Below are positions 25,759 through 34,676 of a DNA stretch of 38,912 nt, piece after piece. Each line of letters starts with the position of its first letter. The stretch's first letter is position 1. The stretch is from NCBI RefSeq assembly GCF_002505485.1, contig NZ_DAVG01000080.1, positions 3,505 through 42,416 on the forward strand, given 5' to 3'. The position numbers and the translations under genes are program-made. The notes beneath the pieces are model-generated. The model saw only the letters and a program-made list of their open reading frames with translations, did not search any database and had not been told where the DNA came from. This DNA comes from Methanosarcina sp. UBA5. Its GTDB lineage: Archaea > Halobacteriota > Methanosarcinia > Methanosarcinales > Methanosarcinaceae.

Positions 25759-26943
25759 TTAAACGATATCTTTGCATATGTCCAAGATCTTTCTTGCAAC
25801 TCCATCCCAGTTGTGATTCTCAACGACATATCTTCGACCTTTCTTTCCCATAAAGGCCCGGGTATTTTCATCGAGAAGTAACCTTATTACAGCAGTTGCA
25901 AGTTCTTTAGGATTCTCGGGAGTTACTGAAATTCCGCCACATGAAGCTTCAATTAAATCTTTGACTCCTGAAATACTGCTTGCCACAATCGGCTTCCCAC
26001 AAGCAAGATACTCATACGTTTTCAACGCTGAAAGTCCTATCTTCGAGTTCCTTTCCTTAATGAAAGGAGCAACGCAAACATCGGCCGCGTTGATATAGAG
26101 AGGAACCTGTTCGTAGGGGATTCTTCCGGTGAAAGTAAATTTATCCGAAAGCCCTAACCTGGAAGTTGTTTCCATCAGTTTATCCTTCATAACTCCGTCC
26201 CCAACAATAAGAAAATGAGCATCAGGACATTTCTCCAGAATTAAAGGAGAGGCATGGATGAGAAATTCAACTCCCTGCCAGGCTGCAAGGTTCCCTACAA
26301 AGCATACGTACTTTTTCGAGTTTTCAAGCTGCAACTTCGCTCTTGTCTGTTCGGAATCTAGAGGCTTGAATACATCGGTATTTGCCCCATTGTTAATAAC
26401 ATAGATTTTGCTCTCAGGAACAGAGTATAGTCTCACAAGCTCGTCCTTGAGCTTATCCGTGACAGAAATAATTCTGTCACAATGCCTGTAATTAAAATTC
26501 TCAGAGCAGAGTGCCAAATAAGAAAAAACTTTATATGCGAAAGACTGTGAATTCGGATCGACCTTTAACTCATCCAGAACTATCCCATTGACTTCTACTA
26601 TTGAAGGAATCTTTAGAATTTTACATAGAAATATGGGAAATAACGGAAAAGAATTCTGGCGAAGATAAAGCACGTCAGGCCTGTTTTTTATGCACGAATA
26701 AAGAAGGTAAAAGGAAAGCATAAATTCGTAAGAAGGCTGTACAAGATATTTATTGTCTATTACAGGCACGTATTTTATCCCTGGAAGAGCACGGTCTACG
26801 CTCTTCTGTCCGGGTGCAAACAGGACTATATCAGTATATTTTTTCAAATTCCTTAGAAGTTCAAGAATGTGAACATTCGAACCTGATTTAGTATTGAAAG
26901 AGCCGTAATAAACCAGGAAAATATTACTTACTTTTTTAAACAT
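25759..26943 (-). CDS. Glycosyltransferase family 4
   Basis: 394 aa with GT-B fold landmarks. The N-terminal GSFNTKSGSNVHILELLRNL is the acceptor-side loop, NNGANTDVFKP sits at the domain hinge, and FVGNLAAWQGVEFLI opens the donor domain. FLIVGDGVMKDKL is followed by IGLSALKTYEYLACGKPIVA with the E-x7-E spacing. It is the closest relative in the window of the GT4 at 5610-6830. It should add one sugar to a lipid-linked glycan on the cytoplasmic side. ATG 26943 has no SD, and there is no better start nearby. A decayed copy of its last codons lies at 23246-23390, so it formed the edge of the duplicated dag block. It is transcribed away from the GT4 at 27149. Confidence 0.88.
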   Translation of the reverse strand: MFKKVSNIFLVYYGSFNTKSGSNVHILELLRNLKKYTDIVLFAPGQKSVDRALPGIKYVPVIDNKYLVQPSYEFMLSFYLLYSCIKNRPDVLYLRQNSFPLFPIFLCKILKIPSIVEVNGIVLDELKVDPNSQSFAYKVFSYLALCSENFNYRHCDRIISVTDKLKDELVRLYSVPESKIYVINNGANTDVFKPLDSEQTRAKLQLENSKKYVCFVGNLAAWQGVEFLIHASPLILEKCPDAHFLIVGDGVMKDKLMETTSRLGLSDKFTFTGRIPYEQVPLYINAADVCVAPFIKERNSKIGLSALKTYEYLACGKPIVASSISGVKDLIEASCGGISVTPENPKELATAVIRLLLDENTRAFMGKKGRRYVVENHNWDGVARKILDICKDIV

Positions 26944-27071
26944 AATGGTAGCCGGTTACCAGAATAGCAAAAGTAGTTAATTAGTTTATCCCATAGCTTT
27001 ATTTATTATTTATTCCAGTTCAGCAACGACAGTTTAGTATAAAACCCATGGACAAGAATTTAATGCATTTT

Positions 27072-27103
27072 GGAGAGAAGTATTTATAGGATTAATTCTC
27101 TCC
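27072..27103. promoter_or_regulatory. TATA box framed by a perfect inverted repeat
   Basis: GGAGAGAA (27072-27079) and TTCTCTCC (27096-27103) are perfect inverted arms around a 16-base spacer holding TATTTATAG (27081-27089), a TATA-like element for the + strand GT4 at 27149. A predicted transcript start near 27112 leaves a leader of about 37 bases. A dimeric regulator bound here would block TBP, so this is a candidate operator. Confidence 0.5.
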
Positions 27104-27148
27104 TCTGTCTGCTTTTGATGCATCCGAAGCGAAAACGAGCAAAAGATT

Positions 27149-28354
27149 ATGAAAGTATTGGAAGCATGTCAGGAATTTCCTAACAGGTATTATCCTCAAC
27201 TTGGGACATTCATAAAACAGAGTATAGACTCAATTGCAAACCAGGGCGTAGATGTTACTGTAATTTCCCCAAAACCTTTCGTCCTTCCTTTTTCCGCATT
27301 TCCGTATCATAACTTTTTTAAACTGCCACGGATTGAGCATACCGACAAATATGACCTTCACTATCCACGCTATGTATATGCCGTTCCTAAAAAATATTTT
27401 TATCCCATAACAGGGTTTTCATACTCTCACTTCGTTTTCGAATACGCGATTAAAAATATAAAGCCAGAGCCAGACTTGATCCACGCACACTTTTCATATC
27501 CAGATGGATACGGAATGATGAAGCTTGCAAAGAAATGGAGAGTTCCTCTTGTAATAAGTGCACTTGGCACAATAGAAAGGAAAGTCGCTTATGAAGGCTC
27601 CTACACATCAAAACAGATTATAGAAGCAATGAACTTTGCAGATAAGGTTCTTTCTGTTAGCGAGGATCTCAAACTCCACATAGTAAATCTGGGAATAAAC
27701 GAAGAGAAAGTTCATGTGGTTCCAAACGGTGTTGATACCGTAAAGTTCAAACCAGTAGGAAAAGCACATGCAAGGAATCTACTAAATCTGCCGCAAGATA
27801 AGAGTATTGTCCTATTTGTAGGAGCACTTAGAAAAATAAAAGGTGTGGACTATCTGATTGAGGCTGCAAAGGACTTTGTGAATACGAATACTGATCTTTT
27901 TATGGTAGGCAGGGACGACGGCCTGAGAAAAAGTCTGGAAAAAAGAGCACAAGAGCTCAAAATTGCAGATCGCATTAAATTCACTGGGCCCGTAAACCAT
28001 GAGAACATCCCGCTCTGGATCTCAGCTTCGGATATCCTAGTATTGCCTTCCCTTTCAGAGGGTAGGCCAAACGTAGTACTTGAAGCCCTTGCCTGTGAAA
28101 TCCCGGTCGTAGCAACCGATGTCGGCGGGATACCTGAACTAATGGTCGATGGAGAAACAGGCTACCTGGTACCTGCAAAAAATCCTGTAGAGTTATCCAG
28201 AAAAATTAATAAACTGCTTGAGAATAAAAGCCAGAGAGAAAACATGGGGAAGCTCGGGCGTAAAAGCATAATTCAGAGAGGACTTACCTGGGAAGCTCAT
28301 GCCAAAAAGACTGTGGATATATATTCAGAGCTTTTGGAGAAAGCTTCGAAGTGA
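27149..28354 (+). CDS. Glycosyltransferase family 4
   Basis: 401 aa. The N-terminus, FPNRYYPQLGTFIKQSIDSI, carries the Gly-Thr-Phe loop common in GT4 enzymes. HAHFSYPDGYG, VVPNGVDTVKFKP, LFVGALRKIKGVDYLIEAA, then ILVLPSLSEGRPNVVLEALA with the E-x7-E pair, and ATDVGGIPELMVDGETGYLV follow. It is a cytoplasmic retaining transferase for lipid-linked glycans; the sugar is unknown. It belongs to a different GT4 branch from the other two in the window. It stands alone on + between - strand genes, so it has its own promoter, with a possible operator at 27072-27103. No SD is evident before ATG 27149. Confidence 0.9.
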   Translation: MKVLEACQEFPNRYYPQLGTFIKQSIDSIANQGVDVTVISPKPFVLPFSAFPYHNFFKLPRIEHTDKYDLHYPRYVYAVPKKYFYPITGFSYSHFVFEYAIKNIKPEPDLIHAHFSYPDGYGMMKLAKKWRVPLVISALGTIERKVAYEGSYTSKQIIEAMNFADKVLSVSEDLKLHIVNLGINEEKVHVVPNGVDTVKFKPVGKAHARNLLNLPQDKSIVLFVGALRKIKGVDYLIEAAKDFVNTNTDLFMVGRDDGLRKSLEKRAQELKIADRIKFTGPVNHENIPLWISASDILVLPSLSEGRPNVVLEALACEIPVVATDVGGIPELMVDGETGYLVPAKNPVELSRKINKLLENKSQRENMGKLGRKSIIQRGLTWEAHAKKTVDIYSELLEKASK

Positions 28355-28609
28355 ACTACCGTTAAGCTAAAGACTTAGCAGCTTCCTAATTCATAGATAA
28401 CCATTGGCATCTCCAAAGGCTTTAATTCAGGCTGAACCATCCGTACTGAGTCAAAAAATATAAAAAAGGACTTGATTTCTTTTTTTCTTTTTTTCAGTCA
28501 TAAAGCTTCTTAATATAGGAGCTTTTAAAATCAGTTAACAAACCGATTTTTGTTTATTTAATTCTTATAAAAGTAGTAAAATCAAATTGCGGGTGACCAC
28601 CCCACCCTA
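28355..28609. other. Non-coding gap after the + strand GT4
   Basis: No gene is seen. A T-rich run at 28469-28493 could end the + strand GT4 transcript. The right side borders the MITE-like element. Confidence 0.4.
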
Positions 28610-28730
28610 AACAGGCTGTCCGATAATTACTAACAGTAATAAACGAATGCCTGCTCTTTCAATTTAAAGATCTTAAATCTTTCTTTTCGTTATCTTTTTA
28701 CTCTAAAATTGAATCGTCGGACACCCTGTT
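28610..28730. mobile_element. MITE-like element supplying the end of the GT-C-like gene
   Basis: AACAGGCTGTCCGA at 28610-28623 and its near-perfect inverse TCGGACACCCTGTT at 28717-28730 (one mismatch) frame 121 bases with no transposase. The right 33 bases lie inside the coding region of the - strand membrane protein. They encode its last ten residues, NRVSDDSILE, and the stop codon. The target duplication is unclear. Confidence 0.6.
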
Positions 28731-30767
28731 AACGGACGAGGTATTTGTGACCCCGCTTCTTCCCGATGTAATAGATTTCAGGGAATCAGTCAATCCCTGA
28801 TGTGGAATATAAATGTCTATCGATGGATTTGAATAAATTTTGTCAAGGCCCTTGAGGTTGTTTTCTAGCTTAAGCTTGTTTTCGGGCAGCGACTGATAAA
28901 AATAATTGGCAGTGTCTTTCAGGGTGCTTTCCTCACTGCCAAAGTATAATCCACTCCTTAGAAATTCTTTGTTTCTGAGAACTATATAACCTTTGTATTC
29001 TGGGAGTTTATTTACATCACCGATTCTGTAATTATTGTAAGACGAGATATTCAATGCCGCAGATTTTGCAGGGATCAACGGGACATAAAAGAATCTTGAA
29101 GCATAATAATCGGTATAAACTGAATTAGTTGAGGATTTGATAGGAACATATTTGAAAATATGATTAAAGCCACTTAACTCTTCGGAAGTAAAGTATTCGT
29201 GTTTTGCTTCTTGACCAAGACAATTCGAATCTGAAACACTGTAGATCGAAGAGACTAAAACAAAAGTAGAGAACAATAAGATCACTAAGAAAGCGGAGTT
29301 TAATTTCTTAGAGGAATACTTAGCCATATAATTCCAGAAGATATACAATCCGTACCCCATTACGAAAGCCATAAAGGGACTGACGAAAAGCATAAACCGA
29401 TCAACTCTGAAGAGGACTTTAAATTGCCAGATCGTATTGAGGGGATTGGGAATATAAAGTATTAGAGTCAACAGAGCAAATAACCCTAGCACAGAAGCAT
29501 AATTTTTTTTGTAATTTTTCAGGAGAAAACCTATTCCTATCAAGGCAAAAAATAAAAATATCGATTTATCCAGAAGCCCTATCAAATCAATCAAGCTTTC
29601 CTGAAGAACTTCTGAACCTCCCGCAGTCAGAACCATAGAATCCAAAAACTGGCTCTGCAAACGGGGAGCCAGGCTCCTCTGTACAAATACATATGCTGCA
29701 AAGAACCAGTAAGTAGTAAAAATGACATTAAGCAATATAAAATATGATTTGCTAATGTAGCCGCCATTCCCTATCATATATTCCGATGCAAGAAGAATGA
29801 TCAGCAATAGGACAAACTGTAGAAGGGAGACATTGTGAACTAAAGTTATAAAAACTGCAACAATTACTGAGAGGGTTTTTAAGGAAAATTTGTCCTTTTT
29901 GAAATTGACACTATAAATCAGGTACAATAATACAACGAACATTATGAATGCCATTGTGCGGGTGATTACATTTGTACCGTAATAGAGTACAGTAGAACTT
30001 GCGGAGAACAGTACGCATGAAAGGAGTGAGATCTGCCTGTTGTTTGTTATGTAATTAAAAAGGTAATAAAGGAAAATTATGGTTATTGCATAGATAGGTG
30101 CAGTTACCAGAAAAAGTGAGTTCTTTATGCTTATTTTCAGGATCTCAGAAGCTTCTGCAATAAGCACATGATAAAGAGGGAAGTAAGCGTAATCACTTAA
30201 AGAAGTTGGAATTATTTTTCCGGTAAATGAAGTAACTTCCGAAATAAATATGTGGGGTAGGATGTCTGTGGTACCGACATAGAAATCATAATTTAAAGTC
30301 ACACTGAAAATTAAATTACCTGCGATTAAGATAGATTCTGCCAGAATAAGGGTAGGATTTACATTTTTAGAGAAAATTTGGAAGAATACTGACAGATAAA
30401 GCCCTAAAATAAAGAAGAAATAGTACAGCGGCCTGCTTCCCGGAGACAGCAAAAGTACAACTATGGAACCAATATAAAATATCCCGAAAAGGTACGTAAG
30501 GGACTTTGTACTAAGTGATGGAAAGAGATCGATATCGTGCAAACTTACATCTTTTTTGTAAAGGAACAGTATGAAAAGACAGGAAAGGATTGCAGGTATT
30601 CCTGTAAATAGCCCCCGAAGTGCATAAGCGAACTTTCCGGTTGCAAACATCCATAAGAACGCAAATATTACTGCGAAAATTATAGCTAGCGGAAACAGAA
30701 AAGAAATTGACCTCATTAGACGGTCATTATCTAATTTGAATCCTGCTTCTTTGCTTAATCCGAGCAT
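28698..30767 (-). CDS. Multi-pass membrane protein, GT-C-like glycosyltransferase or polymerase (second)
   Basis: 689 aa with about 14 hydrophobic segments, then a soluble C-terminal part of about 150 residues. An extracytoplasmic loop holds YVGTTDILPHIFISEV and DYAYFPLYHVLIAEA, in the same place as GYDAYFHASM and YFYYPLFHIFLS in the protein at 746-2725, so the two look paralogous. Role: outer-face sugar transfer from a polyprenyl-phosphate donor, or Wzy-like polymerisation. The open frame begins at 30821, but GGGAG lies 6 bases before ATG 30767, so that start was chosen. The last ten codons and stop come from the MITE-like element at 28610-28730, so the C-terminus was probably altered by insertion. 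Low-complexity SGRSGVTNTSS precedes it. Confidence 0.68.
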   Translation of the reverse strand: MLGLSKEAGFKLDNDRLMRSISFLFPLAIIFAVIFAFLWMFATGKFAYALRGLFTGIPAILSCLFILFLYKKDVSLHDIDLFPSLSTKSLTYLFGIFYIGSIVVLLLSPGSRPLYYFFFILGLYLSVFFQIFSKNVNPTLILAESILIAGNLIFSVTLNYDFYVGTTDILPHIFISEVTSFTGKIIPTSLSDYAYFPLYHVLIAEASEILKISIKNSLFLVTAPIYAITIIFLYYLFNYITNNRQISLLSCVLFSASSTVLYYGTNVITRTMAFIMFVVLLYLIYSVNFKKDKFSLKTLSVIVAVFITLVHNVSLLQFVLLLIILLASEYMIGNGGYISKSYFILLNVIFTTYWFFAAYVFVQRSLAPRLQSQFLDSMVLTAGGSEVLQESLIDLIGLLDKSIFLFFALIGIGFLLKNYKKNYASVLGLFALLTLILYIPNPLNTIWQFKVLFRVDRFMLFVSPFMAFVMGYGLYIFWNYMAKYSSKKLNSAFLVILLFSTFVLVSSIYSVSDSNCLGQEAKHEYFTSEELSGFNHIFKYVPIKSSTNSVYTDYYASRFFYVPLIPAKSAALNISSYNNYRIGDVNKLPEYKGYIVLRNKEFLRSGLYFGSEESTLKDTANYFYQSLPENKLKLENNLKGLDKIYSNPSIDIYIPHQGLTDSLKSITSGRSGVTNTSSVNRVSDDSILE

Positions 30768-30954
30768 ACTATCTCCCTGGCTTAAATAATCGTAATTTAA
30801 TAAATTGAATGAACCTGGCATCCAAACTTCTGTGTTTGAAAATCAATGGGAGTTCATCAGGGCTTTATTGATTAAGAAGATTTTGCCCTGAAAAGCCTCC
30901 AAGATATTCAAATATTTCGGTTTATTTATAAGTAAATGAAATAATTCGTGATTA

Positions 30955-31968
30955 TTAAATATCCGAGCAGGAACTGACTTTTGAGATCAGAGGAGAATTT
31001 GTAAAGCTGTACAAAAACCCCAGCCCATAAGCAAAGTGTTGCACAGGAATAATAAACAGGGCAAAAAGACCGTATTTTGATTTCATTTTATAGGTAACTT
31101 GGATTGAGGTAACAAAGACAAGAATAAAGTACATGACAGCGAGTGCAAGAAGAAGTACGATTGGAGTAGAATATTTGATAGAAGCGATAAGCAAAGTGAC
31201 TGCAAACACGATGGCAATCGAAGGCAGAAAAGCGTACCAACGGACAAATTCTCCATGCTTCTTGAAAAGTTCTGCCATCCACATTCCATATTTAAACATC
31301 CTTACGGAAAAGGATTTGAAAGTACCTCTTCTATGATGCAGGACCTGTGCTTTCGGAATGTACAGAAATTTGTTGCCTTTCTTACCAATTCTGTAGTTTA
31401 GGTCACAATCCTGGCCCACTATAAACCGTTCGTCAAAACCCCCAGCTTCCTGAACTGCAGCTTTTTTGTACATTGCATTGCAGTTAGGAAGAGAGCCAAC
31501 ATAATGCTTTTTTGTGGAGTTTTTGGACTGAGCCGAGCCTCCAGACCCCAAGAAAGATTCCTGGGCATATCCCACCACCCTGCCAAATACAGGATCAGTA
31601 TCAAAGATCAGGTTAGGGCCTCCAAAACACACAACGTCATCTGGAGAGGCTTGCATTTCATGGACAAGAGCTTTCAACCACTGGGGATCGACCTTACAGT
31701 CTCCGTCAGTAAACGCAACAAGTTCTCCCTTGGCATTCTTCACACCAAGGTTTCTTGCCGCAGCAACATTCTTTTTTTCATTCAAAAAGAGTTTGACAGG
31801 ATATTTCTGTATTATATCCCGCGTTTTGTCGGTGGACATACCATCAACGATAATAATCTCGTAAGAATCTCGCGGGTAATCTAGATTAAGAAGTGACTCA
31901 ATACATTCTTCAATGAATTTTTCTTCGTTACGAATACCTACTACGACTGAAACAAAAGGGTATTTCAT
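30955..31968 (-). CDS. Glycosyltransferase family 2, membrane-bound
   Basis: 337 aa. The GT-A domain has VSVVVGIRNEEKFIEECIES (residues 6-25), IIIVDGMSTDKTRDI (about 38-52) and AFTDGDCKVDPQWL, where DGD is the DxD metal site. A QDCDLNYRIGKKG segment near 190 is the acceptor-side ED-like motif. Two to three hydrophobic segments at about 246-320 anchor it. It resembles enzymes that elongate lipid-linked glycans or exopolysaccharides. It lies 22 bases after the next upstream GT2 gene, so the two form an operon. ATG 31968 follows a CGGGGTC run at about 8 bases. Confidence 0.87.
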   Translation of the reverse strand: MKYPFVSVVVGIRNEEKFIEECIESLLNLDYPRDSYEIIIVDGMSTDKTRDIIQKYPVKLFLNEKKNVAAARNLGVKNAKGELVAFTDGDCKVDPQWLKALVHEMQASPDDVVCFGGPNLIFDTDPVFGRVVGYAQESFLGSGGSAQSKNSTKKHYVGSLPNCNAMYKKAAVQEAGGFDERFIVGQDCDLNYRIGKKGNKFLYIPKAQVLHHRRGTFKSFSVRMFKYGMWMAELFKKHGEFVRWYAFLPSIAIVFAVTLLIASIKYSTPIVLLLALAVMYFILVFVTSIQVTYKMKSKYGLFALFIIPVQHFAYGLGFLYSFTNSPLISKVSSCSDI

Positions 31969-31990
31969 GCAAATTGACCCCGTTTTAACA

Positions 31991-32890
31991 TTATTGTTTT
32001 CGGATATGCTCGTTTAAAAAAATCATCCTTGAGATGGCATGCAGTATTATTCCGGTAAATACCATGAAGGCTCCTATAACCGTCAGCATTACCATAAGGA
32101 GTGTTGGCCCGAAGCGCAGGGATCCTCCTAGAAGAAAATCCTGTAAAAATATAAGTCCCATAAGAAAGCCTGTAGACGTCATAATCAGGCCAGGAACGGA
32201 GAAATAGTACAGAGGCCGCCTGTACTCCATATCTTTAAGGATGCGGAACAGGACTCTGGGCCCATGTATGAAAGGATTCTCGCTTGAGCATTCCTCAAGA
32301 TCATACCTGCAATAGATTTCCACCTCAGTAAACTTCAAATTGTGATCTTTGGCCTGAATGAGAATTTCAGAGCCTGCAGACATATCTGTACCATTCAAAT
32401 TTATATTTTCAATAGCTTTTTTTCCATAAGCTCGAAAACCACTCTGGGAATCAGTAACATGCAGACCACCTGCAATATAGGTTGCAACGTCAAGGATTTT
32501 CATTCCGAATTTACGGTAAATAGGAACATTTTTGCCGTTGCCATTGACAAATCTTGAGCCAATTACCAGATCAAACCCATTTCTTAAGGGTTCAAGAAGC
32601 TTGGGAATTTCGGAGGGATCATGTTGACCGTCAGAGTCAATTATAACCATAGCATTTGCATCGAGCTTACGGGCGGTTTCAAAGCAATTTCTTAGGGCTG
32701 CTCCATATCCCTTATTTGTTTCGTGACGAACTACATAGGCGCCAAGAGATTCGGCGATATCGACAGTATTATCGGTGCTTCCGTCATCTATAACTACTAC
32801 TCTGTCGACGTATTTTTTGCAACCCTTGATAACATCTGCAATGGCGTGGGCTTCGTTATAGGCAGGCATGGCTGCAATCGTAATGGCCAT
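31991..32890 (-). CDS. Polyprenyl-phosphate glycosyltransferase, GT2 DPM1/GtrB-like
   Basis: About 299 aa. MPAYNEAHAIADVIKGC near the N-terminus, VVVIDDGSTDNTVDIA and VIIDSDGQHDPSEIPKL with the DSD metal site are typical of dolichol-phosphate sugar synthases. VIGSRFVNG and SGFRAYGKKA are strongly diagnostic of this branch. Two membrane helices at about 228-290 anchor the enzyme, as in GtrB-type proteins. It would make a polyprenyl-phosphate-linked hexose, the donor that GT-C enzymes use, which fits the two GT-C-like proteins in the window. The frame begins at TTG 32896 and ATG 32890 is two codons in; AGAGGT lies upstream of both. Confidence 0.85.
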   Translation of the reverse strand: MAITIAAMPAYNEAHAIADVIKGCKKYVDRVVVIDDGSTDNTVDIAESLGAYVVRHETNKGYGAALRNCFETARKLDANAMVIIDSDGQHDPSEIPKLLEPLRNGFDLVIGSRFVNGNGKNVPIYRKFGMKILDVATYIAGGLHVTDSQSGFRAYGKKAIENINLNGTDMSAGSEILIQAKDHNLKFTEVEIYCRYDLEECSSENPFIHGPRVLFRILKDMEYRRPLYYFSVPGLIMTSTGFLMGLIFLQDFLLGGSLRFGPTLLMVMLTVIGAFMVFTGIILHAISRMIFLNEHIRKQ

Positions 32891-33549
32891 ATGCAATCAT
32901 CTACCTCTTTGAAGATAAAGGTAAGAAGTCTCCTTGATAACGTAGTTTATTAGAGAAGGATCAGTAAAAATTCCAAATTCTACAAATATATTTTTCAGAG
33001 TCATCGCTCCATAATTTTTAGAGGGTTTCAAAAGGTCTTTTACGGCTACACTTACAGAGAATCAGTTGGGGGAATTGTTCTCCTCTTTTTACCCAAAAGG
33101 ATGAACATAAACACTCCGTAAGTGAGTCACAGCATTTAATAGAAGACCTGTATGTGTTTTAATATATGAGCTATATAAGCATTTAGACATGAAAAATAAT
33201 TAGCCAGTGATTTTGAGAAAGAAAAATAATTAAACCCATGTGAAAGCCTGTTAACCAGAATAATAGTTTAGAAGACATCTGTTATTTACTAGTATAGATA
33301 AACAATAAAAGAAAAAAAATTGCATAGATATAGGAAATTAAAGACTTCCTTATTATATGTCAACTTTTACAACCCTGTGAGCTCAACCCCAAGACGTTAT
33401 ATAAAATATTAGAATGATAGAGACTTAGAAGGCTAAAACTTCTTTCAGGAAGATAGAAAAAAAGGGAAAAGTATTTTATAATACAATGCAGGAAAAGGGA
33501 AAGATATTTTATACAACTAGGTAATTGAGTAGATCGGGTTAAAACATTC
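32891..33549. promoter_or_regulatory. Divergent intergenic region with a strong TATA box on +
   Basis: No gene is supported. TTATATAAAA at 33397-33406 is the best TATA box in the region and predicts + transcription from near 33430 towards the DUF1616 gene, with a leader of over 300 bases. GGAAAAGTATTTTATA and GGAAAGATATTTTATA near 33464 and 33496 are a degenerate direct repeat. The - strand promoter of the GT2 operon must lie near 32930-33000 but is not clear. Confidence 0.45.
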
Positions 33550-33765
33550 TTGAAAACGAATATAATTCAGGAAATATATTCTGCTAAATCAGAAGAGAGA
33601 TTAAAGCTCGGACAGCTTTCACCTTTCCGGCTTAATTCTTCGCAATTGGAGATTAAAGCAGCCGGTAAGAGGGAATCGGAAGGTTTCCGAAAAACCTCAT
33701 TAGGGAACAGAAAAATTGGCAGATTAGCCCGAATAACGAAACGGCTGGGAAGCCAAAAAACATAA
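33550..33765 (+). CDS. Doubtful basic 71-aa frame, or structured leader
   Basis: The frame opens at a TTG without SD and encodes a very basic product (LGNRKIGRLARITKRLGSQK near the end) without known motifs. It ends 21 bases before the DUF1616 gene. The same DNA can fold: TCGGAA (33676-33681) pairs with TTCCGA (33685-33690), and GGCT/AGCC pairs near its end. It may therefore be untranslated leader RNA. No known riboswitch consensus was recognised. Confidence 0.25.
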   Translation: MKTNIIQEIYSAKSEERLKLGQLSPFRLNSSQLEIKAAGKRESEGFRKTSLGNRKIGRLARITKRLGSQKT

Positions 33766-33786
33766 AACCATTTTATGAGGAGTTAT

Positions 33787-34674
33787 ATGGCCGGAAACCA
33801 GAAGTTCCCATCTGACCTGTTGTTAGCAGCAGGCCTTGTAATTCTTACGGATATTTTCGTACTAATTCCTATACTTAGCGGAAGTGTTATTCGCACAGCT
33901 CTTGGTCTGCCCCTAATACTCTTCCTTCCAGGATACGCCCTCATAGCCACGCTTTTTCCGGAAAAAAGCGGACTTGAAGGGATGGAGAGGATGGCTCTTT
34001 CTGTTGCAATGAGTGTTTCAGTTGTGCCTTTGATAGGACTTGCACTCAGTTATACCCCCTGGGAAATTAAGGAGATACCTCTTATTACAACTGTCTCGAT
34101 ATTTACCTTGTTCATGTTGGCAACAGCATACATTAGAAGAAACTATCTACCTGCAGACAGGAAATTTGAGGTACCTTTCAGGACTCTTGCCCTCACCCTG
34201 CTATCAGGAATTATTGGAAAGCCGGAATCAAAAACTGAAAAAAACCTCAGGATAATTCTAGTCCTTTCTTTCCTGATCTTGATAGGAACTGTAGCTTACA
34301 TTGTTCTGGTGCCTCAGGACAGAGAGCCATATACGGAGTTTTATGTCCTTGGGACCAACGGGACGGCTAATAACTATACAACAAATTACATACAGGGAGA
34401 AAGTGGAACCTACTATATAGGAATAGCAAATAAAGAGCACAGAACAATGGGCTATACAATGGAAGTAAGGCTTGAAAATAAATCACTGCCTCTTCCGGAA
34501 AATCTGCGTCATATCAGGCTTGCCCATAATGAGACTCTGGTAGAGCCTCTTGAGATTACGCCTTCTGTTGAAGGAGAGAATATGAAGCTTGAGTTCCTGC
34601 TATTCAATGAGACTGAAAAGAATATACCCTACAAAGATCTGCGTCTCTGGATAAATGTTGGAGAGGAGGTGTGA
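33787..34674 (+). CDS. DUF1616 domain membrane protein
   Basis: About 295 aa. SDLLLAAGLVILTDIFVLIP and RTALGLPLILFLPGYALIATLFPEK are the signature of DUF1616, found in many methanogens and haloarchaea, often near glycan or surface-protein genes. Four membrane helices lie in the first 115 residues and a fifth at about 155-175. An extracytoplasmic domain of about 110 residues follows, with FYVLGTNGTANNYTTNY and several N-x-S/T sequons. The function is unknown; a role in surface glycan or protein maturation is suggested only by context. Start: ATG 33775 opens the frame, but AGGAG at 33778-33782 serves ATG 33787. The CPBP gene begins 2 bases after the stop, so the two are coupled. Confidence 0.83.
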   Translation: MAGNQKFPSDLLLAAGLVILTDIFVLIPILSGSVIRTALGLPLILFLPGYALIATLFPEKSGLEGMERMALSVAMSVSVVPLIGLALSYTPWEIKEIPLITTVSIFTLFMLATAYIRRNYLPADRKFEVPFRTLALTLLSGIIGKPESKTEKNLRIILVLSFLILIGTVAYIVLVPQDREPYTEFYVLGTNGTANNYTTNYIQGESGTYYIGIANKEHRTMGYTMEVRLENKSLPLPENLRHIRLAHNETLVEPLEITPSVEGENMKLEFLLFNETEKNIPYKDLRLWINVGEEV

Positions 34675-34676
34675 GG

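Noticed and set aside
33600..33786. Cobalamin or other known riboswitch in the DUF1616 leader
   Set aside because: GGGAA and GGAAGG patches are present but no B12 box or other diagnostic core was found.
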